Below are positions 35,962-45,845 of a stretch of 64,000 nt of DNA, one piece after another. The DNA lies in contig NZ_CP118164.1 in assembly GCF_028748185.1 (NCBI RefSeq), positions 1,798,001-1,862,000 on the forward strand. The letters are read 5' to 3'. The notes below the pieces were generated by a model that was not told the origin of the DNA, ran no database searches, and saw nothing but the letters and a program-made list of their open reading frames with translations. A program made the translations under genes and the position numbers. Positions within the stretch are counted from its first letter, which is position 1. Each line of letters begins with the position of its first letter. This DNA comes from Bremerella sp. P1. GTDB lineage: Bacteria; Planctomycetota; Planctomycetia; Pirellulales; Pirellulaceae.

Positions 35962-38649
35962 ATGATCGTTGATCACAAATCACTGCAAGGCCCCGAGCGA
36001 CGTTTTCATGTTCGCGGCGGTACAATCGGGCAAGTGATCCGGAAAACGCTCTCAAAGCTAGATCTGAATCAGGTCGTTGAGGTTGGCGTTGGCGGAAACC
36101 AAGTCACTGAGGAACTCAAGGCGGAATCTACGGCATGCATCGCGATTGGATCATCTTATAAAGATGAGACCACAAAGTCCTATGCATTCGATCTTAAAAA
36201 GGTAGCCACCGGCTCTGAAATCCAAATGATGCTGGCGGAAATGCCCGAACTTTCCGCTGGCTACCTGACCAGTTGTTTATGCACGCTTCCGGGTCTTGGA
36301 CGTGACCAAGTCAGTAGTGCCCTCTGGAATCTTCGTGAGATCTGCCAGGAATACCTGTTAATCTCCATAGAAACAGACCCCTCAAACGATTACAACCGTC
36401 AGCATCAAACGGTGATACCCAAACGCGCCTGGTTGCGTCTGGTAGAAGCCTTGGGATTTGAGGTCGAGTCGCTTTCCGAGTGGACGGACTTCACCCAACC
36501 TAACAGTGATACCGCCGGAGGTGATACTTGGTCGGTAACGCACTGGAAGAAGCTTAACCCATTTCGTGACCCGGCAAGTGGCAAGACAACATGTCTTCTG
36601 CTGAAAAAGAAGGCCGACTTAGACACCTCATTTGAGCAATTCGATCTCTTTGCTCGTACGATTCTGGGGGCCGAATCCAAGAAACGCACCGATTTACCCA
36701 AGAACGCTCGGTTCACGTTTCTTCTTGGGCACTACCAGGAGTTCCTGCTATTTCAGCCATTCTTCGATCAAATCCCCCAAGATCAATTCCGCGTACTTAT
36801 TCGTGGCGGTGCCTACAGAACGCTTGAGGAGCGGAGACTACAGTCGATCCTGGCTTACCTTGACGCCAGGAAGATTAACTATGAATTCCTTACGTCGATT
36901 GATCAGGTGGAATGGCAAACATCCGATTCGACGAAAGAAGTACTAGTCACTGCCGTTGATTCGACGGCTACGAAAAACCACTTAATCAATTCCTCCATCC
37001 TGGAATGTGCTCGCGCAGCGGGGATCCCGACATTCCAACTTCAGCATGGTCTTTGGCCCCATGCCGAGTTTCCGGACACGCATACGGTCTTCTGCGATCA
37101 CTTGTTGGCTTGGTCCGAGGATTGTCAAAAGCCATTTCACCTCGACTTGGAAAATCAGTCCGAGACAAACACCCCTCCACGCCACTCGATGCATTACGTT
37201 GGTTGCCCTCGCTTTGATGCCTATGCAGACAGAGGACGTGTCGATATCGCCAACCTCTTAGGAGAGTGGGCAACCAATTTCGATCACAGCGTTGTGGTGG
37301 CGACCAATTTACACTGGCCTTTGCATAGCCAGGGCAGCGAAGTACTTCCCCAGCTTTTTCAAACCGCAAGGGAAATGCCTCGCACTTTGTTTATTTGCAA
37401 GATGCATCCCGTTCACGACTATGACGACCAGACTTTTGCCAAGATGCCTCCCAACGTCGTGGTCATCGACGAATTTGTGAGTCTCTATGCGGAACTCTCG
37501 ACGCCTCGATTGATAAACGCGTGTGATGCGGTGATCTGCACGCTAAGTACGGTTGTGTTAGAGGCCGCCTTGGCAGGCAAGCCCTTTGCTATTCTCGAAA
37601 CAGGCAATCCCAATCACTTCGAAGGCACCGAAACCGTGCCGATTGCCAACATGACCGAGGCATTGACCTCTCTGTTGAAGCATGATGAGAGCAATGCCCA
37701 ACACGACCATTTTGTGCAGCATTACTACTGCGTGCCCAATAATGGCACGTCTATGTCATCGGTTATCCAAGTTATTTCAAATGTCATCGAGCAAAGCGAT
37801 TATTGTCCTCGAGGTATCGATATCGCAGTGAGAACCCTTGCCTTGGAACTGCTGCATACCCTCGAGGAAAACTATCAGCTCAAGACCTCACCGCACGCCG
37901 AATCAAACCATTCACCACCTTCTCAACCAGGCCAGGATATGAGCGTAGCGAATCCCCCCAAGGAAAGTTGGCGACATCTACGAAAGTATGCGAGGAGCAT
38001 CAAGAAGCGAATGCCGTGGTTTCAGATCGGCGAAGCAAAGATTCCGACTCCGCCTGAGCCAACGAATACCGATGTGGTTGCCAAGAGCAACGTAAAGAGC
38101 AAGACACCGGTCAAGCTTGGCGAACTTCGATCACGAGAACAGTTCCCAGACCTCCTTCGTGAACTTTCACTCAATGGCTTAGGAATTGAACTGGGGGTAG
38201 CAGCCGGCGCTTACTCCGATTTCCTACTGGAACACAGTGATCTGCGTGTTCTCTTTTCCGTCGATCGTTGGACGGACCATCACGACGATAACGAAGCCCG
38301 AGCCGCCCATCAGCTTCTTTCCCGTCATAGTGTCCGCAGTTCAGTCTTGAAGATGACCTTTGATGAAGCGAGCCACCTGTTCGCCGACGCAGCGTTTGAT
38401 TTCATCTATCTCGATGGATACGCCCATCTCGGCCAGGATGGGGAATGCACACTAACAACCTGGTGGAACAAACTGAAACCCAACGGCATTTTTGCAGGCC
38501 ATGATTACCACCCGAAATGGCCCAAGACGGTTGAAGTGGTCGATCAATTTACAAGACGCCACGGCCTGGAACTATTCACGACAGATGAAAAGCCAGAGAT
38601 CGTCGAAAGCGAATTCCCTTCCTGGTACGTTCGCAAGCCGAGTAGTTGA
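35962..38649 (+). CDS. Three-domain glycan enzyme: methyltransferase-like, GT-B-like, class I methyltransferase
   Basis: 895 aa. Residues about 25-210 look like a methyltransferase fold with a weakened SAM loop (VVEVGVGGN; later PKRAWLRLVEALGFEVES). About 240-620 resemble a GT-B type transferase of the CDP-glycerol/polysialyl group (LQHGLWPHAEF, VGCPRFDAYA, CKMHPVHDYDD, STVVLEAALAGKPFAI). About 715-890 form a class I methyltransferase with a good SAM motif (GIELGVAAGAYSDFLLE), the acidic residue in FSVDRW and IYLDGYAHLGQ. A Pro-rich linker separates the last two. It would extend and methylate, perhaps cap, a surface polysaccharide. The order of domains is clear; the acceptor is not. Confidence 0.78.
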   Translation: MIVDHKSLQGPERRFHVRGGTIGQVIRKTLSKLDLNQVVEVGVGGNQVTEELKAESTACIAIGSSYKDETTKSYAFDLKKVATGSEIQMMLAEMPELSAGYLTSCLCTLPGLGRDQVSSALWNLREICQEYLLISIETDPSNDYNRQHQTVIPKRAWLRLVEALGFEVESLSEWTDFTQPNSDTAGGDTWSVTHWKKLNPFRDPASGKTTCLLLKKKADLDTSFEQFDLFARTILGAESKKRTDLPKNARFTFLLGHYQEFLLFQPFFDQIPQDQFRVLIRGGAYRTLEERRLQSILAYLDARKINYEFLTSIDQVEWQTSDSTKEVLVTAVDSTATKNHLINSSILECARAAGIPTFQLQHGLWPHAEFPDTHTVFCDHLLAWSEDCQKPFHLDLENQSETNTPPRHSMHYVGCPRFDAYADRGRVDIANLLGEWATNFDHSVVVATNLHWPLHSQGSEVLPQLFQTAREMPRTLFICKMHPVHDYDDQTFAKMPPNVVVIDEFVSLYAELSTPRLINACDAVICTLSTVVLEAALAGKPFAILETGNPNHFEGTETVPIANMTEALTSLLKHDESNAQHDHFVQHYYCVPNNGTSMSSVIQVISNVIEQSDYCPRGIDIAVRTLALELLHTLEENYQLKTSPHAESNHSPPSQPGQDMSVANPPKESWRHLRKYARSIKKRMPWFQIGEAKIPTPPEPTNTDVVAKSNVKSKTPVKLGELRSREQFPDLLRELSLNGLGIELGVAAGAYSDFLLEHSDLRVLFSVDRWTDHHDDNEARAAHQLLSRHSVRSSVLKMTFDEASHLFADAAFDFIYLDGYAHLGQDGECTLTTWWNKLKPNGIFAGHDYHPKWPKTVEVVDQFTRRHGLELFTTDEKPEIVESEFPSWYVRKPSS

Positions 38650-38866
38650 GAGCATTTGGGCAAACGAAAGCATGGCGTAGTGATTCGAGCTGCTGACCAG
38701 ATCGCTGGGCAGTGGCAACTCGCATTGCCCCCAAGGGATGGCTTGCCCTAGAATGCTCACCCCCCACCGAATTTGTAATAGCGGTTCAATTTGGTATTCC
38801 GCTTCGCGTATTCGGCGACATGTGCGGGAGAATTCCTCTGCCTAATTACACAACATCAGTCGCAGT

Positions 38867-39283
38867 ATGACCGAGAATCCGCGAAGCTCTGGACCTTCAC
38901 ATGACGATGCGATGCGTCTTGCTCGGATATTCGAGTTGGGCTTAGAGACACGCCGATTTGTCCAAGTCGGTGCCCCAACCGATGAAGGCGTCTACCGAGT
39001 TCTTGATATTGACTCGTTTCCGTGGAGAAATCTTTCGAGTATCGCTCGCCCTAAACTTTCTATAACGCAGAAGATTCTGCGAGAACTTCGTCGAGCCTTC
39101 GGCAAGCTCTCTGGCAAAGCGAGTGAAGGGGAAACGAAAGATGCTCCACAGCGGTCAGCGGCTTCACGAATCCCTCCTGATGTGGCTCCCGGAATCGAGC
39201 TTCGCAGGATGCTCTCTTTGTATGAACAACACGCTCTTGAATCGCCGGAAGATCTTGATCGCGCCGCGTCTGGGAAGGGGTAA
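38867..39283 (+). CDS. Small protein of unknown function upstream of GT4
   Basis: 138 aa, soluble, no signal peptide. It contains FVQVGAPTDEGVYRVLDIDSFPW and a basic helical middle (KILRELRRAFGKLSGKA), then a helix rich in Glu and Leu. I recognise no family. It ends 3 nt before the GTG of the GT4 gene, which suggests that it is real and coupled to it. Confidence 0.55.
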   Translation: MTENPRSSGPSHDDAMRLARIFELGLETRRFVQVGAPTDEGVYRVLDIDSFPWRNLSSIARPKLSITQKILRELRRAFGKLSGKASEGETKDAPQRSAASRIPPDVAPGIELRRMLSLYEQHALESPEDLDRAASGKG

Positions 39284-39286
39284 GAC

Positions 39287-41155
39287 GTGCGACTACTGAT
39301 CGACGCCCAGGCACTGCAGACGACCAACTCACGTACGCGTGGCGTCGGTCGATACTCCCGTTCCTTCATCGAAGGCATTCGATCGGTACGCCTGGATTGG
39401 CAGATCGAACTCGTTGAGAATTCGCACCTTCTGCCCGTCGATGAAGACTTGCGTCGGAATTTTTCTATCAAGTCATTTACGCCTCCATTGCCGAGCGGTC
39501 GCCAGTTTACCTCGAACCGTTCGCTCAACGAGGCTTACTACGCCGATTGGCTTTGCAGTCAAGAATCAGACGTGATCGTATTCTGCAACCTATTTGAGCA
39601 GGATGCCGTTCTACCCACATTTAAGACCTCACGGCCGGCCCGAACGGCAGCGATCATCCACGATGTGATTCCGCTCTTGTTCAGCCAGCAGTATCTGACC
39701 AATTCCGTCGAACTCGATTGCTATCCTCATCGGTTTCGTCAGCTTTGCCAGATGGACGATCTGCTTGCCAACTCGGCATCGACGCGTGACGATTTCCTTA
39801 GACTGGGCGTCGCTAATTCGCCCAATACCGTCAACATCCGCGGGGCTACTAATGGCGATTTCCGGCTCCCACGTGATGATGAAAACCCTCACGCAGAACT
39901 GAGTCGCCTTAACGTTCAAAAAGACTTTATCCTGTATGTGGGTGGCTGCGACTATCGCAAGAACATGGAAGGAACCCTGGAGGCGTACGCGCAGCTTCCG
40001 GTTGAACTTCGCAAGCGTCACCAACTCGTGATTACATGTGGCTTGTGGTCTCCCTATACCGAACACTATGCCAGTGTTGCCGAACGCTGCGGCGTTGCTG
40101 ACTCGGTCGTATTTACTGGCCAAGTCACCGAGAACGAACTCAAGGCCCTGTACCAGGCTTGCCGGCTGTTCTTCTTTCCTTCATTCTACGAGGGCCTGGG
40201 CCTGCCGGTACTGGAAGCCATGCAAAGTGGTGCTCCTGTTGTTTGCTCCAATTGCTCCTCACTGCTTGAATTTGGAGGCAAGGTCAGCCACATGGCTGAT
40301 CCTTATTCACCGCAACAATTGGCCAAAGCGGTTTTGAAGTGCTTGGCGGAGCCTCGCGAGAGTAACCTGAGCGAGCGGCTCGAATTTGCCCAGCAGTTTT
40401 CCTGGGAGCGAACTTGCGAAAGCGCGGCCCGACACTTTGAGCACTCACCGATCACTGCTCGCCCACCGAAAAGACGTCCTCGGCTGGCCTGGGTTTGGCC
40501 AATCACCGCCCCGGAATCCGACTTGGCAAATCGCACGTTGGAGCTCTTGTCGCAGCTAGGCAATCAGTACGACATCGACGTCGTTGTTGATTCCGAGCAG
40601 CCTATTGTCGACTCACACATCGCTAGTCAGTTTCTCGTGATCACGGACCAAGAGGTCAGTAAACGGAATTCGATTGCTGCGTACGACCTCTTCATTTACC
40701 AAGTTGTCGATGACGTAGACCACAGCTACATGGCTCCGTTGATGCAACAGTATCCGGGGCTTGCCATTTTGTCCGATAGTGCCCTACAGAATGCCAGGCA
40801 AGTATTAGAGCTGGCGAGATCGATTATCGTTCAATCGCCAAGCTCGTTGGATCGCGCACAAACACTTGTCGATGTGCCTGTGCATCAGATTTCACGATCA
40901 CTGAAACCACGAAAAGCACTCCCCTTAGTCGCCAGCGTGATTGCCCAATCGATCGTCGAAGGTGCTGCGAATGATGGGGTTTGGCAAGATCAGGTCAGAG
41001 CTTGTATGACCGAGGCCCAGAGCGAGCTGCCGGACAACTTGCTTGCTCAGTGGAATTCGCTGCGAAACCAAGTCCTTAGCCTTCAAGCGTCAAAAACATC
41101 TACCCCAAACATGCAAAGTACACTTGCCCCTAATCAACGGAAACTGACGGCCTGA
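39287..41155 (+). CDS. GT4 family glycosyltransferase with extra C-terminal region
   Basis: 622 aa. GTG start at 39287. The first 385 residues are a GT-B enzyme: RGVGRYSRSFIEGI loop, ILYVGGCDYRKNMEGTLEA, and the nucleotide-sugar signature FFPSFYEGLGLPVLEAMQSGAPVVCSN. The other 230 residues begin like a second GT-B N-domain (PRLAWVWPITAPESDLANRTLEL) but have no catalytic half, so this is probably a degenerate or substrate-binding repeat. It should add a hexose to a growing surface glycan at the cytoplasmic face. Confidence 0.85.
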   Translation: MRLLIDAQALQTTNSRTRGVGRYSRSFIEGIRSVRLDWQIELVENSHLLPVDEDLRRNFSIKSFTPPLPSGRQFTSNRSLNEAYYADWLCSQESDVIVFCNLFEQDAVLPTFKTSRPARTAAIIHDVIPLLFSQQYLTNSVELDCYPHRFRQLCQMDDLLANSASTRDDFLRLGVANSPNTVNIRGATNGDFRLPRDDENPHAELSRLNVQKDFILYVGGCDYRKNMEGTLEAYAQLPVELRKRHQLVITCGLWSPYTEHYASVAERCGVADSVVFTGQVTENELKALYQACRLFFFPSFYEGLGLPVLEAMQSGAPVVCSNCSSLLEFGGKVSHMADPYSPQQLAKAVLKCLAEPRESNLSERLEFAQQFSWERTCESAARHFEHSPITARPPKRRPRLAWVWPITAPESDLANRTLELLSQLGNQYDIDVVVDSEQPIVDSHIASQFLVITDQEVSKRNSIAAYDLFIYQVVDDVDHSYMAPLMQQYPGLAILSDSALQNARQVLELARSIIVQSPSSLDRAQTLVDVPVHQISRSLKPRKALPLVASVIAQSIVEGAANDGVWQDQVRACMTEAQSELPDNLLAQWNSLRNQVLSLQASKTSTPNMQSTLAPNQRKLTA

Positions 41156-41205
41156 TATTCCCGTGAGCAATCCGCTTCAACGGAGATACTCACCGCCTGT
41201 TTGAA

Positions 41206-42933
41206 ATGGCAAAACGGAGTGCCATTCTCATGAATTTGTACAGCAATTCACCCAGTTGGTTGCGGGACAATTGGATCCATGTCCTAGGGATTGCTGTGCT
41301 TATCGCTGCCGTGGGAGCATGGGCTCGGATCGCCTCGTTGCCAGCATTTGCTGCCGATGAAATTGCCTTCTATATCTGGGCGGACGGCATGTATCGCGAT
41401 CCGTCGTCGCAGTCGACCTGGGCCTCCTTGTTCCGCTCAAACGGTGCTGGCTACGGAGCGACCTACTGGACCGTCTACGTAAACCTCATTGATTGTTTCG
41501 GCCCGAACGCATTGTGGGTCATGCGTCTATTCGCATTTGTTGCCTTTGCATTTCTTCCGATTGCCATTGCGATTGCTGGCAACCTGACGATCCGCTACCT
41601 GGGGTACTTATTGGCGGCGCTATGGCTGACCATGCCGATGGCATGGTGGTGCGGAAAGATCACCGGGCCTGAAACCTTTTCCCTTGCCTTCGCGGTGTGG
41701 GGCGTGGTTCTGCTCTATCTTTCTTCGCGTCACGAACTCAAAGACCGCGTACCGTACCACAAGCAGCTGGGGGTGATCTCATGGATTCTCATTGGTGGCG
41801 CTGTCGCGATTAAAATGACGTCGCTTCCGACAGCGTTCTTTGCCTTCCTGATTACCTTTGGTCGACCAAGCATTTGGCTGAATCAACCAAGAGTTGATAT
41901 CGCCAATCGAATGCTTAAAGCGGTTGGATTGATGTTTGCCGGGTTCGTGTTGATCAACCCCGTCTGTGTGCTGAACCCTTCGACCTTCCTGCACAATATC
42001 CTTCGAATGCGTAGCGAAAGTGCCTGGAGATGGGATACGGCCAAGACGGTGCTCAGCAACGACGTATGGAATTGGGACGGCGTGATGGCCGGTGGTCTCG
42101 TTCAATGGGGACTATGCCCATTGGCTCTGATTCTGCTAGTAGCGTTGTTATGGGGTAAGAGCCCGTTTGTTTCCTTCGTATTGTCCATCTCCTTCCTCGG
42201 TGCCTGGGGAATGATCCTTAGCAGCGGCGGCATTCTTGGATGGTATTGGTTCGGCTGGATCCCGATGACGCTGATGGCCGTTCTATGGAGCATCCACGGA
42301 ACGCGTCCCAACCACAAACTCATTTCCGGTTTGGCGATCGTTGTGATGATCAACCTGGCGTTTCAGGTTCCCGAAATCATAGAGCGTTACCAGATGAAAT
42401 CATGGCAGGCCACAGCAGTCTCTCAACATGCTGACGTCGAGCGTGCCATCAATCAGCTACTCTCAAAACAGGACTATGATTTAGTTCTCGACTATTGGGA
42501 AGTCTCTCATCTCGGTGGACTTGCCCTGGCAAACTCGACGAACGCGAAATTGGTTCAACAAACGCCGGAGAGAATCTTGGCATTCTTTCCCCCAAATGAA
42601 TCCATTTCATCGACTAGACCGAATCCTCGTGAGATTGGGATCCGGTCCGATGCTTATATCAAGATTCTCGAACTCGGCCAAAAGGGGACACAAGGACAAG
42701 CGATCTTGCTGATCGTGTCCAAGCGGTTAGCCTCCAAACATGCCTTTGCGGAGACGTCAGACTACATCGAAAGAGAGATCATTCCGAAGTCGCCACCAGG
42801 AACGACCTACACCCAACTCTTGGATTTGTCGAACACACTCGTTTATGAATTGGCAACTCAACAGCCGTCGTATGGAGAGCAAGACACGGATGCTCAGCAG
42901 GCATCCCAGGGGCTCAAATCCGTCACGCGGTAA
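41206..42933 (+). CDS. GT-C family membrane glycosyltransferase
   Basis: 575 aa with about 11 transmembrane helices. An acidic D-E pair lies in the first extracytoplasmic loop (AFAADEIAFYIWADG), as in PMT/ArnT-type enzymes. Later helices alternate with short loops; the last 170 residues are soluble. It is adjacent to a second GT-C gene at 43055. Each should transfer a lipid-linked sugar to an acceptor on the outer side of the inner membrane. Confidence 0.78.
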   Translation: MAKRSAILMNLYSNSPSWLRDNWIHVLGIAVLIAAVGAWARIASLPAFAADEIAFYIWADGMYRDPSSQSTWASLFRSNGAGYGATYWTVYVNLIDCFGPNALWVMRLFAFVAFAFLPIAIAIAGNLTIRYLGYLLAALWLTMPMAWWCGKITGPETFSLAFAVWGVVLLYLSSRHELKDRVPYHKQLGVISWILIGGAVAIKMTSLPTAFFAFLITFGRPSIWLNQPRVDIANRMLKAVGLMFAGFVLINPVCVLNPSTFLHNILRMRSESAWRWDTAKTVLSNDVWNWDGVMAGGLVQWGLCPLALILLVALLWGKSPFVSFVLSISFLGAWGMILSSGGILGWYWFGWIPMTLMAVLWSIHGTRPNHKLISGLAIVVMINLAFQVPEIIERYQMKSWQATAVSQHADVERAINQLLSKQDYDLVLDYWEVSHLGGLALANSTNAKLVQQTPERILAFFPPNESISSTRPNPREIGIRSDAYIKILELGQKGTQGQAILLIVSKRLASKHAFAETSDYIEREIIPKSPPGTTYTQLLDLSNTLVYELATQQPSYGEQDTDAQQASQGLKSVTR

Positions 42934-43054
42934 GAGCGCAATTCCCGTGACATTTCCGATTCAGGTTGACCTAGTTTTGAGCCTATTCTAGCATAGCTTG
43001 CCCCAATTCTAGATTCACAATTGTCACCCGTTCCCAACTGCCGTCGAAGCAAGG

Positions 43055-44713
43055 ATGTATGCGATGGACCACGATTTGTCTGATGCTTCGGCGAATCCGT
43101 GCCTATCGCCTCATTCCGATGAGAATTTGGGGCGACCTTGGCTTTACGAAGTTCTTTTGCCCATCCTCGTTACGGGGCTTGGTGCCGCACTGCTAGCATT
43201 TGCTAGTCCGCGAATTGATTTTCACGCGGATGAAGCCATTTATATGTCGGCGGTTCCGGTCAGTACCCAAAGAGATTCGGGACTCGTATTTCATCTCGCT
43301 TATCTTGCAGGCAGCTTAGGAGCCCCAACTCCCTTGGCCGCCAGGTGCACGTCACTGGCTTTCGGGTGCCTCTTGATCTTCTCGGTCACACGAACCCTTC
43401 AGCGACTCTTACCCGATCGCTCAGCCATCTTGGCCATACTCGTGCCCCTTTCGATCGTAATCTCGTATCAGGGAGTCTTTACGATTCTCCGTGTCCGCCC
43501 AGAAATATCATGGCTGGCAATGAGCAGCCTGGCTTGCTGGTGTTTGGCGGAACTACGCGTTAAGAAGACTCGGACGTTTCAAGCACTCCTACTATTGGCA
43601 CTTTTGGCTCTCCCGATGAATCATCTGCTGAGCCTGTTTCCTTGCTTCTTTTTGGTGATCTACCTAACAGCCTTCGGAAGGAACTATCTCGGAAACCGGT
43701 TTACGGTCCTTTCGCTCGGTATGCTTGGGGCTGGTTATTTGCTGAACCAAGTCCTGCGAGCCTGGTGGATCGGTGCGACGATTCAGCTCCTACCGAATGT
43801 TGGAGGAGCATCCCAGCCACGACCATCGATCGGAAGTTTTCTAGGGCACGTCTATTGGCATACCCCACTTGCCTTAGCGGATCGTGCGGCGACCTCCAGT
43901 CTGTGGGACTACCTGATCCCAGTGGAAAATCCGGCAATGGTTTCTCATTGCATGATTGCGACGCTGATCTGGGCGATCGTATTGCCTTTGCCCCTTTTGA
44001 TGCGCAGCTGGGAATCAAGATTTGTCACTTCGATTCCGCTGATCACACTCGTTTTGTTCTACTTGTCTGGCTACTTCAACCCAACGTATGCCCCCATCCT
44101 GACTCTCTACACCATCGCGATTTATTGCGCGTTGGCATTGGACTCGAAGAGCCTACGATTTCACAAGTTCGTCGCCGTCACCATTCTCGGCGTAACGCTT
44201 ATCAACGGAACTTCTTTCTTGGCGACACGCGTTTTGAATCATGGTCCTGCTTCCTTTTATCAAGTGGAAGCAGCCCTGCGCGAAAAGATGGCTACCTTAC
44301 CGGAAGATGCCGTCATCGCCATCCCCGAGAGGTTTCAGTCCGCCCTAGGAAGAGAGCAGCAGCGCGTTGTCATGTTCAAGCATCCATTGCCTGACCAGGT
44401 CGACCTATTCGTACTCGACAACTACGACTTCGAGATGTACCGCTTTGTGCCGACCTACGAAGAGAGACGCAACGAGGTCTTGGAATTCCTTTCCCGTCAT
44501 ACGCCAAGCGACGAGTTTTCGATGCCCGTCTATCGAAACGAAAAGCTCGACAACGCGACCGAGAATAATGTCGCAATCAAAACCGCCCTCGGATCGTGGT
44601 TCTTCAGAAACTCCATGACCTACACCGTCTCGATTATTGGTCAGCACGAACAAGACCAATATCGCATCTCGCAAATGCTGGATGATCCTGCCACCTCTTC
44701 ATCACGCCACTAG
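43055..44713 (+). CDS. GT-C family membrane glycosyltransferase
   Basis: 552 aa, about 11 transmembrane helices. The first loop contains FHADEAIYMSAVPVS with the D-E pair of this fold. The C-terminal 150 residues are soluble. The ATG at 43055 has AAGG next to it; a second in-frame ATG is three codons downstream. It ends 10 nt before the DUF4214 coiled-coil gene. Confidence 0.78.
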   Translation: MYAMDHDLSDASANPCLSPHSDENLGRPWLYEVLLPILVTGLGAALLAFASPRIDFHADEAIYMSAVPVSTQRDSGLVFHLAYLAGSLGAPTPLAARCTSLAFGCLLIFSVTRTLQRLLPDRSAILAILVPLSIVISYQGVFTILRVRPEISWLAMSSLACWCLAELRVKKTRTFQALLLLALLALPMNHLLSLFPCFFLVIYLTAFGRNYLGNRFTVLSLGMLGAGYLLNQVLRAWWIGATIQLLPNVGGASQPRPSIGSFLGHVYWHTPLALADRAATSSLWDYLIPVENPAMVSHCMIATLIWAIVLPLPLLMRSWESRFVTSIPLITLVLFYLSGYFNPTYAPILTLYTIAIYCALALDSKSLRFHKFVAVTILGVTLINGTSFLATRVLNHGPASFYQVEAALREKMATLPEDAVIAIPERFQSALGREQQRVVMFKHPLPDQVDLFVLDNYDFEMYRFVPTYEERRNEVLEFLSRHTPSDEFSMPVYRNEKLDNATENNVAIKTALGSWFFRNSMTYTVSIIGQHEQDQYRISQMLDDPATSSSRH

Positions 44714-44723
44714 GAATCCGGCA

Positions 44724-45845
44724 ATGTGTAGCGATCAAACGCTAAAAGAAGTACGAACCAAACTGCTCACGGGCATTCGGCCGAGCGATCGTTTGCGTGC
44801 CCAGCCATCATCCGCGGTGGCGATCGATGACCTGCTTAGTGTGCATGACGACATCCAGTTTCTGCGTGATGCGTATCAATTCATTTTGGGGCGAGCTACC
44901 GACTACCCAGACATGCTCCACTGGCGGGAAAGACTGACGTCAGGGGAAATCTCTCGTGAGAACTTAATCGTTGAGCTTCAACGTTCTCGCGAAGGCCAAA
45001 AGAAGAACGTCCGCCTGTTCGTTAACGCAGATCAGCGTCCAAAGGGCAGGTCACGATTTCAGGAACGTATCCGTCGCTATGTTCTCTTCCCATTTTCGAC
45101 ATGCAAGGCTCTCTGGAATTTGGCGTCCATAAGCCAAAGACTTAACCGGCTAGAACAGCACGTGAATACCTTGGCATCCCAAGGCATCAAGATCGCTGAG
45201 AGAATCGAGTGTGATCTTGATGCGTGTGTTGAAACTTCCGACCGAGACACAAATCGGCAAGTCGTTGCTCTCCAGGCGCTTGTGAGCCAAAGGCTACAAG
45301 AGGCAACCTCCAGGGAGCTGGAACAAGCCATTGTCAGCCTGGGCCGTGAAATGGACACGATGCACGAAAGCCAACATAAACAAAACTGGCTGATCGTTGG
45401 AGAGTCGTCACAGCCGATTCTAAAGGGGTGTCAAACGGCCAATATCCAAGTCGACTCCGTTCCAGCTTCACGAGGTTTATCAGAACCTGCAGTATTGAAT
45501 TCAGAAAGCGTGCCGAAGCGAGATTCCACCCTAAACGTCCTAGCCAATTCCCTGGATAATTCTCGCGGTGGGATCGTCGTCAACCTGGCAATCCACGAGA
45601 TGGAAGATGAACAGCTGATTCAGCTGCTTTCCCTTTCCTACAAGGCTTTGGCGGAGGGCGGTTATGTCGTTGTTGGATGCATGGTTGGCAATCACTGGCA
45701 CAACATGAGATTGGAATCGGCACTTCGCGTTTGCGGATTCGACTGCCAAGTAAGCGGGATATCGAGGCAAGAGAGCGAGTCTGATTCATCGGAAGTGATC
45801 GTTGGCCGGAAACTCATCACACAGGAGAGTCGCCGTGCTTCGTAG
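44724..45845 (+). CDS. DUF4214 - coiled coil - methyltransferase-remnant protein
   Basis: 373 aa. About residues 38-85 match DUF4214 (AYQFILGRATDYPDMLHWRERLTSGEISRENLIVEL), a module found in surface and glycan-linked proteins. A long coiled coil follows (about 115-220, repeated Gln/Glu/Leu). The last 85 residues read like the second half of a SAM methyltransferase (IHEMEDEQLIQLLSLSYKALAEGGYVVVG) without the SAM-binding first half. It therefore looks non-catalytic; it may set glycan chain length as a molecular ruler, as coiled-coil WbdD does. ATG at 44724 has AGGA upstream. The next gene overlaps by 11 nt. Confidence 0.72.
   Translation: MCSDQTLKEVRTKLLTGIRPSDRLRAQPSSAVAIDDLLSVHDDIQFLRDAYQFILGRATDYPDMLHWRERLTSGEISRENLIVELQRSREGQKKNVRLFVNADQRPKGRSRFQERIRRYVLFPFSTCKALWNLASISQRLNRLEQHVNTLASQGIKIAERIECDLDACVETSDRDTNRQVVALQALVSQRLQEATSRELEQAIVSLGREMDTMHESQHKQNWLIVGESSQPILKGCQTANIQVDSVPASRGLSEPAVLNSESVPKRDSTLNVLANSLDNSRGGIVVNLAIHEMEDEQLIQLLSLSYKALAEGGYVVVGCMVGNHWHNMRLESALRVCGFDCQVSGISRQESESDSSEVIVGRKLITQESRRAS

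Noticed and set aside
43642-44394. Open frame of 250 codons on the + strand
   Set aside because: It is a frame-shifted shadow of the GT-C gene at 43055, which has the expected transmembrane pattern.
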